A DNA stretch of 64,000 nucleotides from Oceanimonas pelagia (GCF_030849025.1 NZ_CP118224.1:2154001-2218000); one strand, 5' to 3'. Shown: positions 53,029-61,188, counted from the first letter of the stretch. Notes: generated by a model not told the origin, from the sequence alone. Numbers and translations are program-made.

Positions 53029-53782
53029 ATCCACTGAACTGTTCACCATCGAGCAACTGGCCGAGGCGCTGGGCGCCGAGGTAAAAGCCGTCCACGACAG
53101 CCCCACCCTGACCCGAAGTGCCTCACTTCGTCACCCGAACTGGAGGCTGTTCGCGGAAATCGAATACAACCACATGGACCGGGTGAAAGTCTCGGTGTCG
53201 GGGGGCCACACCCGCTTTAAACGCTATATCCGGCCACATCAGGCCGAGGGCGGCTGGCTGGAATGCAGCGTGGGGCGCGGCCGGGACGTGACCAAAGCCG
53301 CCGCTGAGGTATGGCGCAAGCTGGGCGTCAGCGCCGAAATCACTGGGCAGCTCTTTCGGGAAGCCCAGACCAAGGACGAATCCTACAGGGAGACCTTGGA
53401 TCAGATTTACGACCTGATGGTGCAAACCATGCCCGAAGCTGCGGAATCTCGCCCTACGTCAGAGCCCCGGCTGCGCTGGGACGGAGCCCGTCACGACTCA
53501 CGGTTTGAACTGCGCCGGCGCCTTGGAAAGGACTACACCGAGTTCGATTTTCGGCCCGGTTTTGATTATGCCGAGGGGGGTGTGGTTGTTATGACCGTTC
53601 CTGCGTTCACCCCGGTTATCTCCCTGGTGGAGGATCGAGGCTGGGGTGTTCGGGAGATTGAGGCCCGGTATCGTAATCAGGGCGGGGATGTGAAGATCAG
53701 CCTGATCCCCGGCCAGGAAGTGGAGATGGTGCGGCAACTGCTGGACTGCTGGATCAGTTACCAACAGGCTGAGATGGCTTGA
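53021..53782 (+). CDS. Unknown early protein
   Basis: 253 residues in two parts: FTIEQLAEALGAEVKAV with a beta domain (1-~120), and a C-terminal alpha/beta part after a linker. A GGCCGG / CCGGCC stem with TTTT (53815-53836) follows. No family recognised. Confidence 0.65.
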   Translation: MSKSTELFTIEQLAEALGAEVKAVHDSPTLTRSASLRHPNWRLFAEIEYNHMDRVKVSVSGGHTRFKRYIRPHQAEGGWLECSVGRGRDVTKAAAEVWRKLGVSAEITGQLFREAQTKDESYRETLDQIYDLMVQTMPEAAESRPTSEPRLRWDGARHDSRFELRRRLGKDYTEFDFRPGFDYAEGGVVVMTVPAFTPVISLVEDRGWGVREIEARYRNQGGDVKISLIPGQEVEMVRQLLDCWISYQQAEMA

Positions 53783-53857
53783 CCCCTCCCCAAAACTTCC
53801 CGAAAATAGCTACAGGCCGGCGACCCCCGGCCTTTTGAATCCAAATTGGAGAACACC

Positions 53858-54064
53858 ATGCCCCATCCTTTCGCTATCGAGGATTTTGAATCCTTAACCG
53901 AATGCAGCGACGAGAAGCTGTATAAGCTCGCCCACAAGGCCTACGACTACCACCTGGACTGTATGCGAGCAGAGCGTGAGGCTCGACTCCGTTTCAACGA
54001 CATCAACAAAGAGCTGATCCGCCGCAACCGTCAACCCTTACTGGTTCGTTCGGAGGGCTGCTGA
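53858..54064 (+). CDS. Small helical protein
   Basis: 68 residues; helical with basic C-terminus (YHLDCMRAEREARLRFNDINKELIRRN). The ATG after TTGGAG (leader 53837) is preferred to an upstream TTG. Coupled to the next gene by TGATG. Confidence 0.62.
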   Translation: MPHPFAIEDFESLTECSDEKLYKLAHKAYDYHLDCMRAEREARLRFNDINKELIRRNRQPLLVRSEGC

Positions 54065-54294
54065 TGACGTATTTCAATGTTTTTCTGGTGTTGGATGATG
54101 GTCACCCCAAGTACCTGGGGTCAGCTGGGGCCTCCAGTCTTGGCGAAGCCGCCCAGATAGTGCTTGAAGACAAAGGGTATGACCTCGCCCATTTTCACCG
54201 TGGTAACCGTACCTACTACGGTATGGAGCTGCGGCACCTGCCACGGACAGAGGTTCCTTCCGATCAGCTAAGGCTGGTTCGGGGTGTCGCATAA
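54064..54294 (+). CDS. Unknown small protein
   Basis: 76 residues, beta-rich start (MTYFNVFLVLDDGHPKYLGS) and a helix. Overlaps both neighbours by one base. No family recognised. Confidence 0.6.
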   Translation: MTYFNVFLVLDDGHPKYLGSAGASSLGEAAQIVLEDKGYDLAHFHRGNRTYYGMELRHLPRTEVPSDQLRLVRGVA

Positions 54295-54899
54295 TGATTA
54301 CCCGCTTTCCTGACTGGATCCAGGATCCTCATCGGTTACCTGACCGGTTCTGGGATCCTGGGATGTCGGACCTTGCCCGGCCGGCGCCCGATTATAATTG
54401 GTACCGTGTGGTCGAAGCCGCCATGCTTGAACAGGGTATCGGCCGCCGCCGGCTTAACCGATGGCGTGACCTCCGCCTTTTGGCTTTCCGGCCCGACAAG
54501 CCTTTCTCTTGGCCTGGCCCTATCAATGACCAAGGAGAGCCATACCTGCAAATGCCGTTGTACCACGGTGCCTGGGGCAGTGAACGACGGTTGAGGGCCG
54601 AACACGCCATCTGGATGTGGATGTATCCTGAGCTGATAGACAGCCGGAGGATGTCTTGCCGTTGGATTGGCCTGAGACGCCCACACCAGAGGTTCAGGGG
54701 GTTCAATGTTAATCCCTGGTACCACTGGCCGGGAAATACCAAGCGGATCTACCTGAAGATGCTGTTGGGGGATAATCTGTGGTTTGAATGGCAGATGTTG
54801 TCCAAACAGCGGGATAAACCCCAACTGAACAATCTCACCTCGGAGCCGGAGGCCGCGCTGCCTCAGCTTGACGATGATGAGTTCACCTTTCTCGATTAA
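54294..54899 (+). CDS. Unknown; HNH-like scaffold without clear catalysis
   Basis: 201 residues. The order LRLLAFRPDKPFSWPGPINDQGEPYLQMPLYHG ... RAEHAIWMWMYPEL with Arg/His-rich stretches is reminiscent of phage HNH-type proteins, but I see no intact HNH triad. An imperfect hairpin (54697-54716) is coding here (RGFNVNP). Confidence 0.5.
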   Translation: MITRFPDWIQDPHRLPDRFWDPGMSDLARPAPDYNWYRVVEAAMLEQGIGRRRLNRWRDLRLLAFRPDKPFSWPGPINDQGEPYLQMPLYHGAWGSERRLRAEHAIWMWMYPELIDSRRMSCRWIGLRRPHQRFRGFNVNPWYHWPGNTKRIYLKMLLGDNLWFEWQMLSKQRDKPQLNNLTSEPEAALPQLDDDEFTFLD

Positions 54900-54921
54900 C
54901 CCTTCTATAGGAGTACCACCG

Positions 54922-55191
54922 ATGCAATGTGCCTCCCCTACAGAGCTTGCCCAAGCCATGGGGCAGTTAAGTCCTGAAGACCTGGCTCAGGTTCTACAAC
55001 GAGCGGCGGTGTTTAACCGCATCATCTCGGAGGAAAACGCCAAGACGATCCCCGACTACCAGAGCCTGATGATGGCCTATGCGGGGCTTGATGCCCTGGC
55101 TGAGGAGTTTGACCTTCCCAAGACCTACGATTTTGGCAAGGTTAAAGCCGAGATGTACCTGAAGACCACGGCACCCACCACTCTACAGTAA
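54922..55191 (+). CDS. Unknown helical protein
   Basis: 89 residues, helical (PTELAQAMGQLSPEDLAQVL). Preceded by TAGGAGTACCACCG but without a start-associated core, an exception in this region. No family recognised. Confidence 0.6.
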   Translation: MQCASPTELAQAMGQLSPEDLAQVLQRAAVFNRIISEENAKTIPDYQSLMMAYAGLDALAEEFDLPKTYDFGKVKAEMYLKTTAPTTLQ

Positions 55192-55221
55192 GGAGAAGGC
55201 CCCTGAGGGGGCCTGTAAGCC

Positions 55222-55581
55222 ATGGACAACGAATACTGGTTGCAACGATACCCTCACCAGCCGGTGGCCTTCTGGCAGCTCCTGTCAGGCCGTAAGAAGC
55301 CTGAGGAATGGGCAGCGGCCAGCAAGGAATTGCACTTTCGAGGATACGACACTACCCCTATCAGTCCCTGGCATCAGCAGGTAGGGCTCAAAGTGGAGCA
55401 TTACCGTCTGATGGACCCCGAACTGACTGAGCGGGAGTTCTGCCGCCGGCTGCATTACAGCCTGACCAAGTACCGAAAACTGATCGCCGGCCAGTACCCG
55501 TTACTGCTGGCTGATCTGGAACACCTCAGCGACATCACGGGGATGTCGTTGGAATACTGGCTACCCAAGAATGATCGATGA
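55222..55581 (+). CDS. HTH protein, Cro/XRE-like
   Basis: 119 residues. The second half (EREFCRRLHYSLTKYRKLIAGQYPLLLADLEHLSDITGMSLEYWL) has the five-helix rhythm of an XRE domain with the usual L-x-x-L-s-x-x-T-G-x-s ending. A possible early regulator, the only Cro-like candidate in the window. Confidence 0.6.
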   Translation: MDNEYWLQRYPHQPVAFWQLLSGRKKPEEWAAASKELHFRGYDTTPISPWHQQVGLKVEHYRLMDPELTEREFCRRLHYSLTKYRKLIAGQYPLLLADLEHLSDITGMSLEYWLPKNDR

Positions 55582-55627
55582 AGTACCTGCCGGCAACCCC
55601 GGCCACGAATCCGAATTGGAGAACAAC

Positions 55628-56395
55628 ATGCAAGACGTACTGTTTCAAATTCACAACCTGGCCGCCCAAGCCAAAGCCCTGTACAACGACGAGGCCCAGG
55701 AGTTTAACGAGCTACTGGACGAGCGAGACCGCCTGGAACTGGCCTTAATGTCAGCGAAAGACCAGCTGGCCAAAGCTGAAGCGGCGCACGAAGAAACCAT
55801 CCGGCACTTCAAAAAAGAGGTGGAGAAGGCCCAGCTGCAGCGTAATGAGCAGGCCCAGCAGCATCTGGACGCGAAGCGTAAGCTCAAGGAAACGGAACGT
55901 CAGCTCAAAGATCTCCGCAGCCTGGATCCCACCCGGCTGGCCAAGCACAACAAAACCCTGAAGGCCAAAAACGAGGAGCTAAAAGCCGCAAATGTGGCGT
56001 TAAAAGCCAAGAACGTCGAGCTTCAGAAGCAAATCCAGAAGGCGGCCAAGGATGGTGTGGAGAAAGGGATCTACCCCGTTTACAAGGATCCTATCGATGG
56101 TCATCTGGTGAAGCTGGTCAGCTACATTCGCCCGAAAGAGGACAACACCGATGATCTGGTTCCGCATGTTCCGGTCGTCGAGTTCTATCACAAGACCGCC
56201 GGCGTTATGCGTCAGGGATGCTTGAACATGGAAGGCGGGATCAGCTGGGGCAGCACCAAGAACACCGTCCCGCCGGCTCGGGTGAGCCGGGAAGTGGCCA
56301 GTCTGCTGGTGGACTACTGCGAGCGAAACAAGATCAAGATCCCGCAGGATGTGAAGCTGGCGGTGAGAGAGCAGAGCCTGAAAGCGGCAAGCTGA
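55628..56395 (+). CDS. Coiled-coil early protein
   Basis: 255 residues. Residues ~20-145 are continuous coiled coil (LIM: DERDRLELALMSAKDQLAKA; HLDAKRKLKETERQLKDL). The C-terminal ~110 are globular (KLVSYIRPKEDN...; VPPARVSREVASLLVDYCER). The start at 55628 follows TTGGAG; the longer frame translates only the leader. No family recognised. Confidence 0.65.
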   Translation: MQDVLFQIHNLAAQAKALYNDEAQEFNELLDERDRLELALMSAKDQLAKAEAAHEETIRHFKKEVEKAQLQRNEQAQQHLDAKRKLKETERQLKDLRSLDPTRLAKHNKTLKAKNEELKAANVALKAKNVELQKQIQKAAKDGVEKGIYPVYKDPIDGHLVKLVSYIRPKEDNTDDLVPHVPVVEFYHKTAGVMRQGCLNMEGGISWGSTKNTVPPARVSREVASLLVDYCERNKIKIPQDVKLAVREQSLKAAS

Positions 56396-56433
56396 GCCTG
56401 AAAAACAGGGTGGAACGCTTAAAAAATAAGCGA

Positions 56434-56492
56434 ATTGTGCCACCCTATTTCTATTAATAATGTCTTTCCACCATTTCTAAATAGGGTGGCAC
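56434..56492. repeat. Inverted repeat pair, copy 3
   Basis: Arms TTGTGCCACCCTATTT and AAATAGGGTGGCAC with nearly the same centre, 13.5 kb from the other copies. Its right arm runs straight into a start-associated repeat (56493) and CTGGAG before the gene at 56513. Confidence 0.92.
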
Positions 56493-56512
56493 GAATCCAA
56501 ACTGGAGACCTC

Positions 56513-57214
56513 ATGTTGAAACCTCAAACCGATACTCGGGCTCCCTTGCCCTGCTTCGGCCTGCACAAGGCCTCGGATGGCGTCTGGTACCTGCATCAGG
56601 ACATTACCCTCGACGGTGCCCAGTTCGTTGGCCTGAAGGGTGGGAACCCCGATGGCAAGGTGAATCACCTCAAAGGCAAATGCTCCCACGCCATTCCCCC
56701 AGGAGCGGGCCTGAGAGAGCCTGCACGGCCTCACTGGGACAAGTTTAGGGCTTACATGGCCGATCCCCTTGTGAACGCCCTGCTGCCGCTCCCACGGCCT
56801 CAGAGCGCGTATTACCTGGCGACTCCCGACAACCTCGACCTGTCCGTGCTGCTGCGCTGTCTGGAACGGTTGTCCAGCCCGGTGTACAGCTGGGTGCGCC
56901 CCCTGTGGAGCGTCACCGCCGCTCAGCTCAAATCCCAATTGGTGCTGACCAACCTTCACCCGATGGTGCTGTATGGCGGCACCATGGACGACAGCCAGAA
57001 AATCCAACAGTCGCTGGAGTTGGCCCAGGTCTACTCCCGCCCCTTGCTGCTGGTCGGTTCCAGTTTCCAGGTGTTGCCGCCCGGGGTGGAACGTGTGGAA
57101 ACCAAGCTGCAGGAATGTGACGTGCAGACATTGGTGGGTCTGCCGTTGGAGCAGATCGGTTCTTACCTGATCCGCCGGTATTGTCAGGGAGTCGAACTGG
57201 ACCATGACCTCTAA
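56513..57214 (+). CDS. Helicase-linked protein, unknown
   Basis: 233 residues. An N-terminal strand-rich part and a helical C-terminal part (EVxKLQECDVQTLVGLPLEQIG-like). Its 3' end overlaps the helicase gene by 11 bp, so they probably work together. It is the first gene after inverted repeat copy 3. Confidence 0.62.
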   Translation: MLKPQTDTRAPLPCFGLHKASDGVWYLHQDITLDGAQFVGLKGGNPDGKVNHLKGKCSHAIPPGAGLREPARPHWDKFRAYMADPLVNALLPLPRPQSAYYLATPDNLDLSVLLRCLERLSSPVYSWVRPLWSVTAAQLKSQLVLTNLHPMVLYGGTMDDSQKIQQSLELAQVYSRPLLLVGSSFQVLPPGVERVETKLQECDVQTLVGLPLEQIGSYLIRRYCQGVELDHDL

Positions 57215-58709
57215 ACGTAAACCAGCGGCGTCAGCCGCTATCCCCAACCAACCCACCTGGGTGGACGTTAACGAGCTGAAGGAGCGTCGTGAGACGCTTT
57301 CCCTGCGGGACTACCAGAAAACGCACCTGGCCCGGTTCTTTGCCGAGGAGCGCAAGATGGATTTGTCCCACCCCGGCACCGGTAAGACCTGCCCTGCTGC
57401 CGTGTACATGTACGGCCTGTGGGCCAGCGAAGGCATCAAGAGCATCTGGGCCATGCCCAAATCGCTGCTGGTGAAAAACTGGGAAGAACTGCTGCTGTGG
57501 TCGAACTTCATGCCCGATGACGTGGTGATTTTCGACGGCAACCCCAAGCAACGGGACAAGCAGATGGCCACCGACGCCAAGGTGTTCCTGATGGGGTTCG
57601 ACGCCTTTGCCCGGAACTGGCGGCAACTGCTGGAGTGTCACCCCCAGATCCAAAGTCTGGTGGTGGATGAGTGGCATCTTGGTTTCAGCACCCATGGTTG
57701 GATGTACCGGGGCAAGGTCCACGGCGCCAAGCGCACTCTGGAGATGTATCAGGCCATGCGCCGCATACCCTGGTTCTTGCCGATGACCGGTACCCTGATC
57801 GACGGCCGACTGAACTCGGCCTACCCGGCTATCAACGTGATCGAGCCCCGGTATTACGGCACTTACGACAACTTCATGGCCACCCACGCCTTGCTGGACG
57901 ATTACGGCAAGCCATGGCTCTGGAAGAACCATGAGCATCTGGCCCAGATCCTGATGAAGCATTCGGTTCGGGTGACCTTTGAGGATGCTTACGGTGCAGA
58001 GAACAAGCAGGTTTTCGTGGAGCTTTGCACCATGAGCCCTGCCCAGCGCCGGGCCTACGCCGAGATGGAGGAAACGGCACTGCTGGAGCTGGAGGATGGG
58101 TTTATCGAAGCGGGCACCCCGGCGGTGGCCGTCATGCGGTGCCGGCAAATCATGCAGCACCCGGAGACCTTTGGAATCCCGATGAACAGCGGCGATACCA
58201 AGCCGGACCACTTACGAGTGCATATCCAGAGTGCGCTGGACGCCAACAAGGCGCTGGTCATTTTTGAGGTCACCCGTGAGGCTCAGAACCAGATTGTCGC
58301 CCTGGCTGAGAGTCTGGGGGCCAAGGTCGGTCTGCTTAACGGCACCGTCACAGGGAATGCCCGGGCCAAGGCTGACAGCGAGTTCCGATCCCGGTTCCTG
58401 GACGTGATGGTGTGTAGTCCCGAGGTCGCCGGCGTTGGCTTCAACTGGAGTCACGTCGATACCCTGATATTCAACAGCATCGACTATCAGGACAGCAGCT
58501 TCATTCAGGCCTACCGCCGGGCTCTGAGGGGCAAGCGAGACACCCCGCTGAAAATCTATGTGCTGCAGTATCGCAACAGCATAGATCAGCGTATCGCCCA
58601 CATTGCGAACAGCAAGAGCAAGGACCGAACCAAGGTGTTCAAGGACGACACACAAGTCCATATTGTGCAATCTAACTCTATGATGGGAGGTGATTTTATG
58701 TCCGGTTAA
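57204..58709 (+). CDS. SNF2/DExH-type helicase
   Basis: 501 residues. Walker A HPGTGKT (56-62), DEWH box (155-158), MTGTLID motif III (~194-200), and a C-terminal RecA lobe ending with VAGVGFNWSHVDTLIFN and QAYRRALRGKR (motif VI, ~435). It fits phage superfamily 2 helicases of the SNF2 type used in replication, recombination or remodelling. Complete and intact. Confidence 0.9.
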   Translation: MTSKRKPAASAAIPNQPTWVDVNELKERRETLSLRDYQKTHLARFFAEERKMDLSHPGTGKTCPAAVYMYGLWASEGIKSIWAMPKSLLVKNWEELLLWSNFMPDDVVIFDGNPKQRDKQMATDAKVFLMGFDAFARNWRQLLECHPQIQSLVVDEWHLGFSTHGWMYRGKVHGAKRTLEMYQAMRRIPWFLPMTGTLIDGRLNSAYPAINVIEPRYYGTYDNFMATHALLDDYGKPWLWKNHEHLAQILMKHSVRVTFEDAYGAENKQVFVELCTMSPAQRRAYAEMEETALLELEDGFIEAGTPAVAVMRCRQIMQHPETFGIPMNSGDTKPDHLRVHIQSALDANKALVIFEVTREAQNQIVALAESLGAKVGLLNGTVTGNARAKADSEFRSRFLDVMVCSPEVAGVGFNWSHVDTLIFNSIDYQDSSFIQAYRRALRGKRDTPLKIYVLQYRNSIDQRIAHIANSKSKDRTKVFKDDTQVHIVQSNSMMGGDFMSG

Positions 58710-58727
58710 CAAATTTCACATACGCCC

Positions 58728-58756
58728 TTGACGTGGGATCAAACGTCAACGATTAT
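58728..58756 (+). promoter_or_regulatory. Sigma70-type promoter with dyad
   Basis: TTGACG, 17-bp spacer, GATTAT (5/6 and 4/6 to consensus). The -35 is one arm of a TTGACG ... CGTCAA dyad (58728-58733, 58744-58749), so a dimeric repressor could cover it. It would drive the Q-rich protein, HU and genes beyond. Confidence 0.55.
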
Positions 58757-58791
58757 ATGCCCGTCAGCGCCTACTGGGCCTGACTTCGTAA

Positions 58792-58831
58792 TCTCGAATC
58801 TTAATCTCGAATCTCGAATCTCGAATCCAAA
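58792..58831 (+). repeat. TCTCGAA tandem repeat feeding the leader
   Basis: Several copies of TCTCGAA(T/TC), three of them in exact 7-bp register (58805 on), run directly into a start-associated repeat core (58823) and CTGGAG. Confidence 0.8.
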
Positions 58832-58846
58832 AATCTGGAGAAAATT

Positions 58847-59713
58847 ATGAACAACATCGATCAGATGCTGGCTGACGCCAACGCCCAAGCTCAATCTTTC
58901 ACCCAGCCCCAGGGCCAGACCTTCGAGCAGCCGCAAGCTCAGAATTTTGAACAGCCTCAGGCTCAGCCTCAGCAGCAGTACCAGCCGCAGGCTCACGCTC
59001 AGCCCCAATATCAGCCTCAGGCTCAACAGGCGCCGGTTCAGGGTCACATGCACCCTCAGGTTGCCCAACACTATCAGCAGGCTCCTCAGCAGCAAATGCC
59101 GGCTCAGGCCCCCGCTGGCCAGCCCGCCCTGCCGGCTCACCTGCAGCAGTTTGCCGCGCCTCAGACCTTCACCATGGAATCCATGGCCGCTATGGGTCTG
59201 TCCGTCGAACAGTGGTTCAAGCCTGACTACCAGGGCATGACCGTGGGCGACCACGACGCCATCATCCGAGAGGCGATTGTTGAGATCGATATGACCGAGA
59301 ACGTGGGTTTCGTTCTGGGTATGGGTATCCGGTACGGTAACCCCGCCGTATACCACTTCACCACCGATGGTGTGTCCTGCCAGGACGGCATGAGCTGGCC
59401 TCAGGCGCTGGCCACTGCCATTAGCGTGGACCCCTCAGCCAAGCCTTTCCGCTCCGTTCAAATCCCCATGATGGCGGTTCAGGACGTTGTGGATGTTGAC
59501 GGCCAGACCGTCGTCACCGCCGGCACCAGTCTGGGTTACACCACCCCCTACTCTGGTTGGAACTCCTGGCTGGCCTTCCACCGTCAGGTGGCTATGAAGG
59601 GCCTGCTGGGTCAGCGTGTGGTTGTTCGCCTCACCAATGAGCCGAAGAAGAACGCTGCTGGTAACAAGTGGGGCAACCTGCGCTACGAGCTGCTGACTGA
59701 CGCTCAGGCCTAA
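58847..59713 (+). CDS. Q-rich protein, ssDNA-binding candidate
   Basis: 288 residues. The N-terminal ~110 are Gln/Pro/Ala repeats, low complexity; the C-terminal ~180 form an ordered beta-rich domain ending KWGNLRYELLTDAQA. It has its own promoter, sits between the helicase and HU, and likely is made in quantity. A single-strand DNA-binding role is suggested by context only; no OB-fold motif is certain. Confidence 0.6.
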   Translation: MNNIDQMLADANAQAQSFTQPQGQTFEQPQAQNFEQPQAQPQQQYQPQAHAQPQYQPQAQQAPVQGHMHPQVAQHYQQAPQQQMPAQAPAGQPALPAHLQQFAAPQTFTMESMAAMGLSVEQWFKPDYQGMTVGDHDAIIREAIVEIDMTENVGFVLGMGIRYGNPAVYHFTTDGVSCQDGMSWPQALATAISVDPSAKPFRSVQIPMMAVQDVVDVDGQTVVTAGTSLGYTTPYSGWNSWLAFHRQVAMKGLLGQRVVVRLTNEPKKNAAGNKWGNLRYELLTDAQA

Positions 59714-59722
59714 GGCCATAAC

Positions 59723-59745
59723 AGGGGGAGGTATTTCCTCCCCCT
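59723..59745 (+). terminator. Hairpin after Q-rich gene
   Basis: AGGGGGAGG / CCTCCCCCT stem with TATTT loop, then TTGTG. A weak terminator or attenuator. Confidence 0.6.
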
Positions 59746-59778
59746 TGTGATCGAATCCAAATCAACAAGGACTATCTC

Positions 59779-60057
59779 ATGACTGTGATGACTAAACGCG
59801 AAATCATTGTTGCTATGGCTGAGGCCGCCGACATCAGCCAGGTTAAAGCTAAAGCTGCACTGGAAAAGTTTCTGGACCTAACTGCAAACAGCTTAGCCCA
59901 CGGCGAGTCCGTCGCCCTGTCTCCTCTGGGTACCTTGAAACCCGTTGCTACCGCTGCTCGCACCTATCAGGGCTTTGGTCGTGAGACCGTGGTTCCTGCC
60001 CATTATCGGGTGAAGTTCAACCCGAGCCAGAAGCTCAAGGAAGCTCTGAAGCGTTAA
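59779..60057 (+). CDS. HU/IHF-family DNA-bending protein
   Basis: 92 residues with the HU fold: MTKREIIVAMAEAADISQVKAKAALEKFLDL helices, GESVALSPLGTLKPV strands, a shortened arm and PSQKLKEAL at the C-terminus. Probably aids recombination or packaging; AAGGA precedes the start. Followed by a TGCCCCGG / CCGGGGCA hairpin. Confidence 0.9.
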   Translation: MTVMTKREIIVAMAEAADISQVKAKAALEKFLDLTANSLAHGESVALSPLGTLKPVATAARTYQGFGRETVVPAHYRVKFNPSQKLKEALKR

Positions 60058-60085
60058 TACAGGTTGCCCCGGAATACCGGGGCAC

Positions 60086-60159
60086 CACCCGACAGGGCTT
60101 TCCGATCCACTTACCTGCTCCTTGGTAGATGGGCGACGCTCGGAGAGTCCTGTCGGGTG
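60086..60159 (+). ncRNA. Structured RNA candidate 1
   Basis: Arms 60086-60105 and 60140-60159 pair along all 20 positions with two G-U wobbles and no mismatch, closing a 34-nt loop. Presence of G-U pairs rather than mismatches favours an RNA fold. It lies between HU and a terminator, with no reading frame of note. Confidence 0.65.
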
Positions 60160-60217
60160 GGGGTACCAGCCCGCCGATTCGAAGGCAATGCCGGTGGTCA
60201 GACAGCACCGGACTTAT

Positions 60218-60244
60218 CCCTGGCCTGCGGGCCAGGGTCTTTTT
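60218..60244 (+). terminator. Intrinsic terminator
   Basis: CCCTGGCC-TGCG-GGCCAGGG followed by TCTTTTT. Ends the HU/RNA transcript. A second stem, GAAAGGGGT / ACCCCTTTC, follows at 60245-60271. Confidence 0.9.
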
Positions 60245-60304
60245 GAAAGGGGTTTGTCTCAGACCCCTTTCAGAGGGATTGTTAGTGCAGTAGACCCTGA
60301 TCTT

Positions 60305-60330
60305 CCCCGGCTTTCGGGCCGGGGCTTTTT
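60305..60330 (+). terminator. Second intrinsic terminator
   Basis: CCCCGGC / GCCGGGG stem followed by CTTTTT, about 80 bp after the first terminator. Two strong terminators in a row isolate the TerB-like gene. Confidence 0.8.
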
Positions 60331-60416
60331 ATCGGAAAGGGCTTTTACCGGGGGTTTTGTCCGTTTTGACCCGGGTGCTTTTCAGGCAGAGCACAAGCTC
60401 GAAAGCCCTTTCCGAT
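60331..60416. repeat. 15-bp inverted repeat before TerB-like gene
   Basis: ATCGGAAAGGGCTTT (60331-60345) and its exact complement (60402-60416) enclose 56 bp with CCGGGGG / CCCGGG. Possible operator or leader RNA of the next gene. Confidence 0.7.
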
Positions 60417-60443
60417 GATGAACCAAAAGATAAGGATGCCCTG

Positions 60444-60884
60444 ATGCTGGGAAAACTGTTTGGCAAGAAGGTCGCCGCTGCAAAAGCGGAAGCCAAGAAA
60501 TTTGAGAACCGCGACCTGATGGAAGCCTATGTAGGTGGCTGTGTGGCCGTGATGTACGCCGATGGTAGTGTGGAGGATGAGGAGCTGCAGAACCTGGAAG
60601 CTCAGATCGCCGCCAACCCCTCGATGGACGGTTACGGCAGTGAGATTAACCAGACCATCGCCAAATTCTCCTCCATGTTCGATGCTGGCCCCCGGATGGG
60701 TATGCTCAAGGTGATGCGTGAGATCGCCGACATTAAGGCGAGCAAGGAGGAGGCCGAGGAAGTATTTGTGGCCATGCTTACCACCGCCGAATCAGATGGT
60801 GATATCTGCGACAAGGAACTGGCTGTACTGAAGAAGGTTGGCCAGACCCTGGGTATCAACCTGCGGGATTATGACCTTGAGTGA
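60444..60884 (+). CDS. TerB-like protein
   Basis: 146 residues, fully helical. FENRDLMEAYVGGCVAVMYADGSVEDEELQNLEAQI and LTTAESDGDICDKELAVLKKVG give the two acidic D-G-x-x-x-x-x-E loops of the TerB fold, which binds metal in tellurite/phage-defence proteins. Start at ATG 60444 after AAGGA. Seen in jumbo and other phages; function not known. Confidence 0.8.
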   Translation: MLGKLFGKKVAAAKAEAKKFENRDLMEAYVGGCVAVMYADGSVEDEELQNLEAQIAANPSMDGYGSEINQTIAKFSSMFDAGPRMGMLKVMREIADIKASKEEAEEVFVAMLTTAESDGDICDKELAVLKKVGQTLGINLRDYDLE

Positions 60885-61038
60885 CAATGCTTTCCGAAAA
60901 GCAGCGGCCGTGGTGCTGCTGCTGGGTATGGTGCTGGTGGATTTCACCAGCCGCATCCTGTCGGTGGGCATCGACCTGCTGCTGGCCGTCGGCGTAGCGA
61001 TGATCCTGTGGCCAATGATGTTCAACACAAAAGCATAA
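60871..61038 (+). CDS. Small membrane protein
   Basis: 55 residues, overlapping the TerB-like gene by 14 bp. Two hydrophobic segments (AAAVVLLLGMVLVDF; ISVGIDLLLAVGVAMIL-like). Probably anchors or partners the TerB-like protein; inference from coupling. Confidence 0.6.
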   Translation: MTLSDNAFRKAAAVVLLLGMVLVDFTSRILSVGIDLLLAVGVAMILWPMMFNTKA

Positions 61039-61041
61039 CCA

Positions 61042-61065
61042 GTGCCCGGGCTGACTCCCGGGCAC
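61042..61065 (+). terminator. Hairpin after membrane gene
   Basis: Perfect GTGCCCGGG / CCCGGGCAC with CTGACT loop, no T-run. Confidence 0.6.
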
Positions 61066-61188
61066 ACAACGGCAAGGGCAACAATAGGGCTTGTACTGTA
61101 TCGGGGGACTAGGCCCCCGGTTCAGGATTGGAACCCGGTAATTGAGTGCCGGGAAGCCTGAATAGACTCAGTGCCCTTGACCGTTGTG
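61065..61188 (+). ncRNA. Structured RNA candidate 2, multi-arm
   Basis: Ends CACAACGG..AAGGGCA (61065-61080) and TGCCCTT..CCGTTGTG (61172-61188) pair as 8 plus 7 bp around a small internal loop. Inside are at least three hairpins: CGGGGG / CCCCCG (61102-61119), GGTTC / GAACC (61119-61135) and TGAGT / ACTCA (61143-61170). A multi-helix junction without a gene suggests a functional RNA. It is not a tRNA. Confidence 0.6.

Noticed and set aside
60122-60418. Plus-strand frames across 60.1-60.4 kb
   Set aside because: They run through three terminators and the structured RNA; no ribosome binding site.
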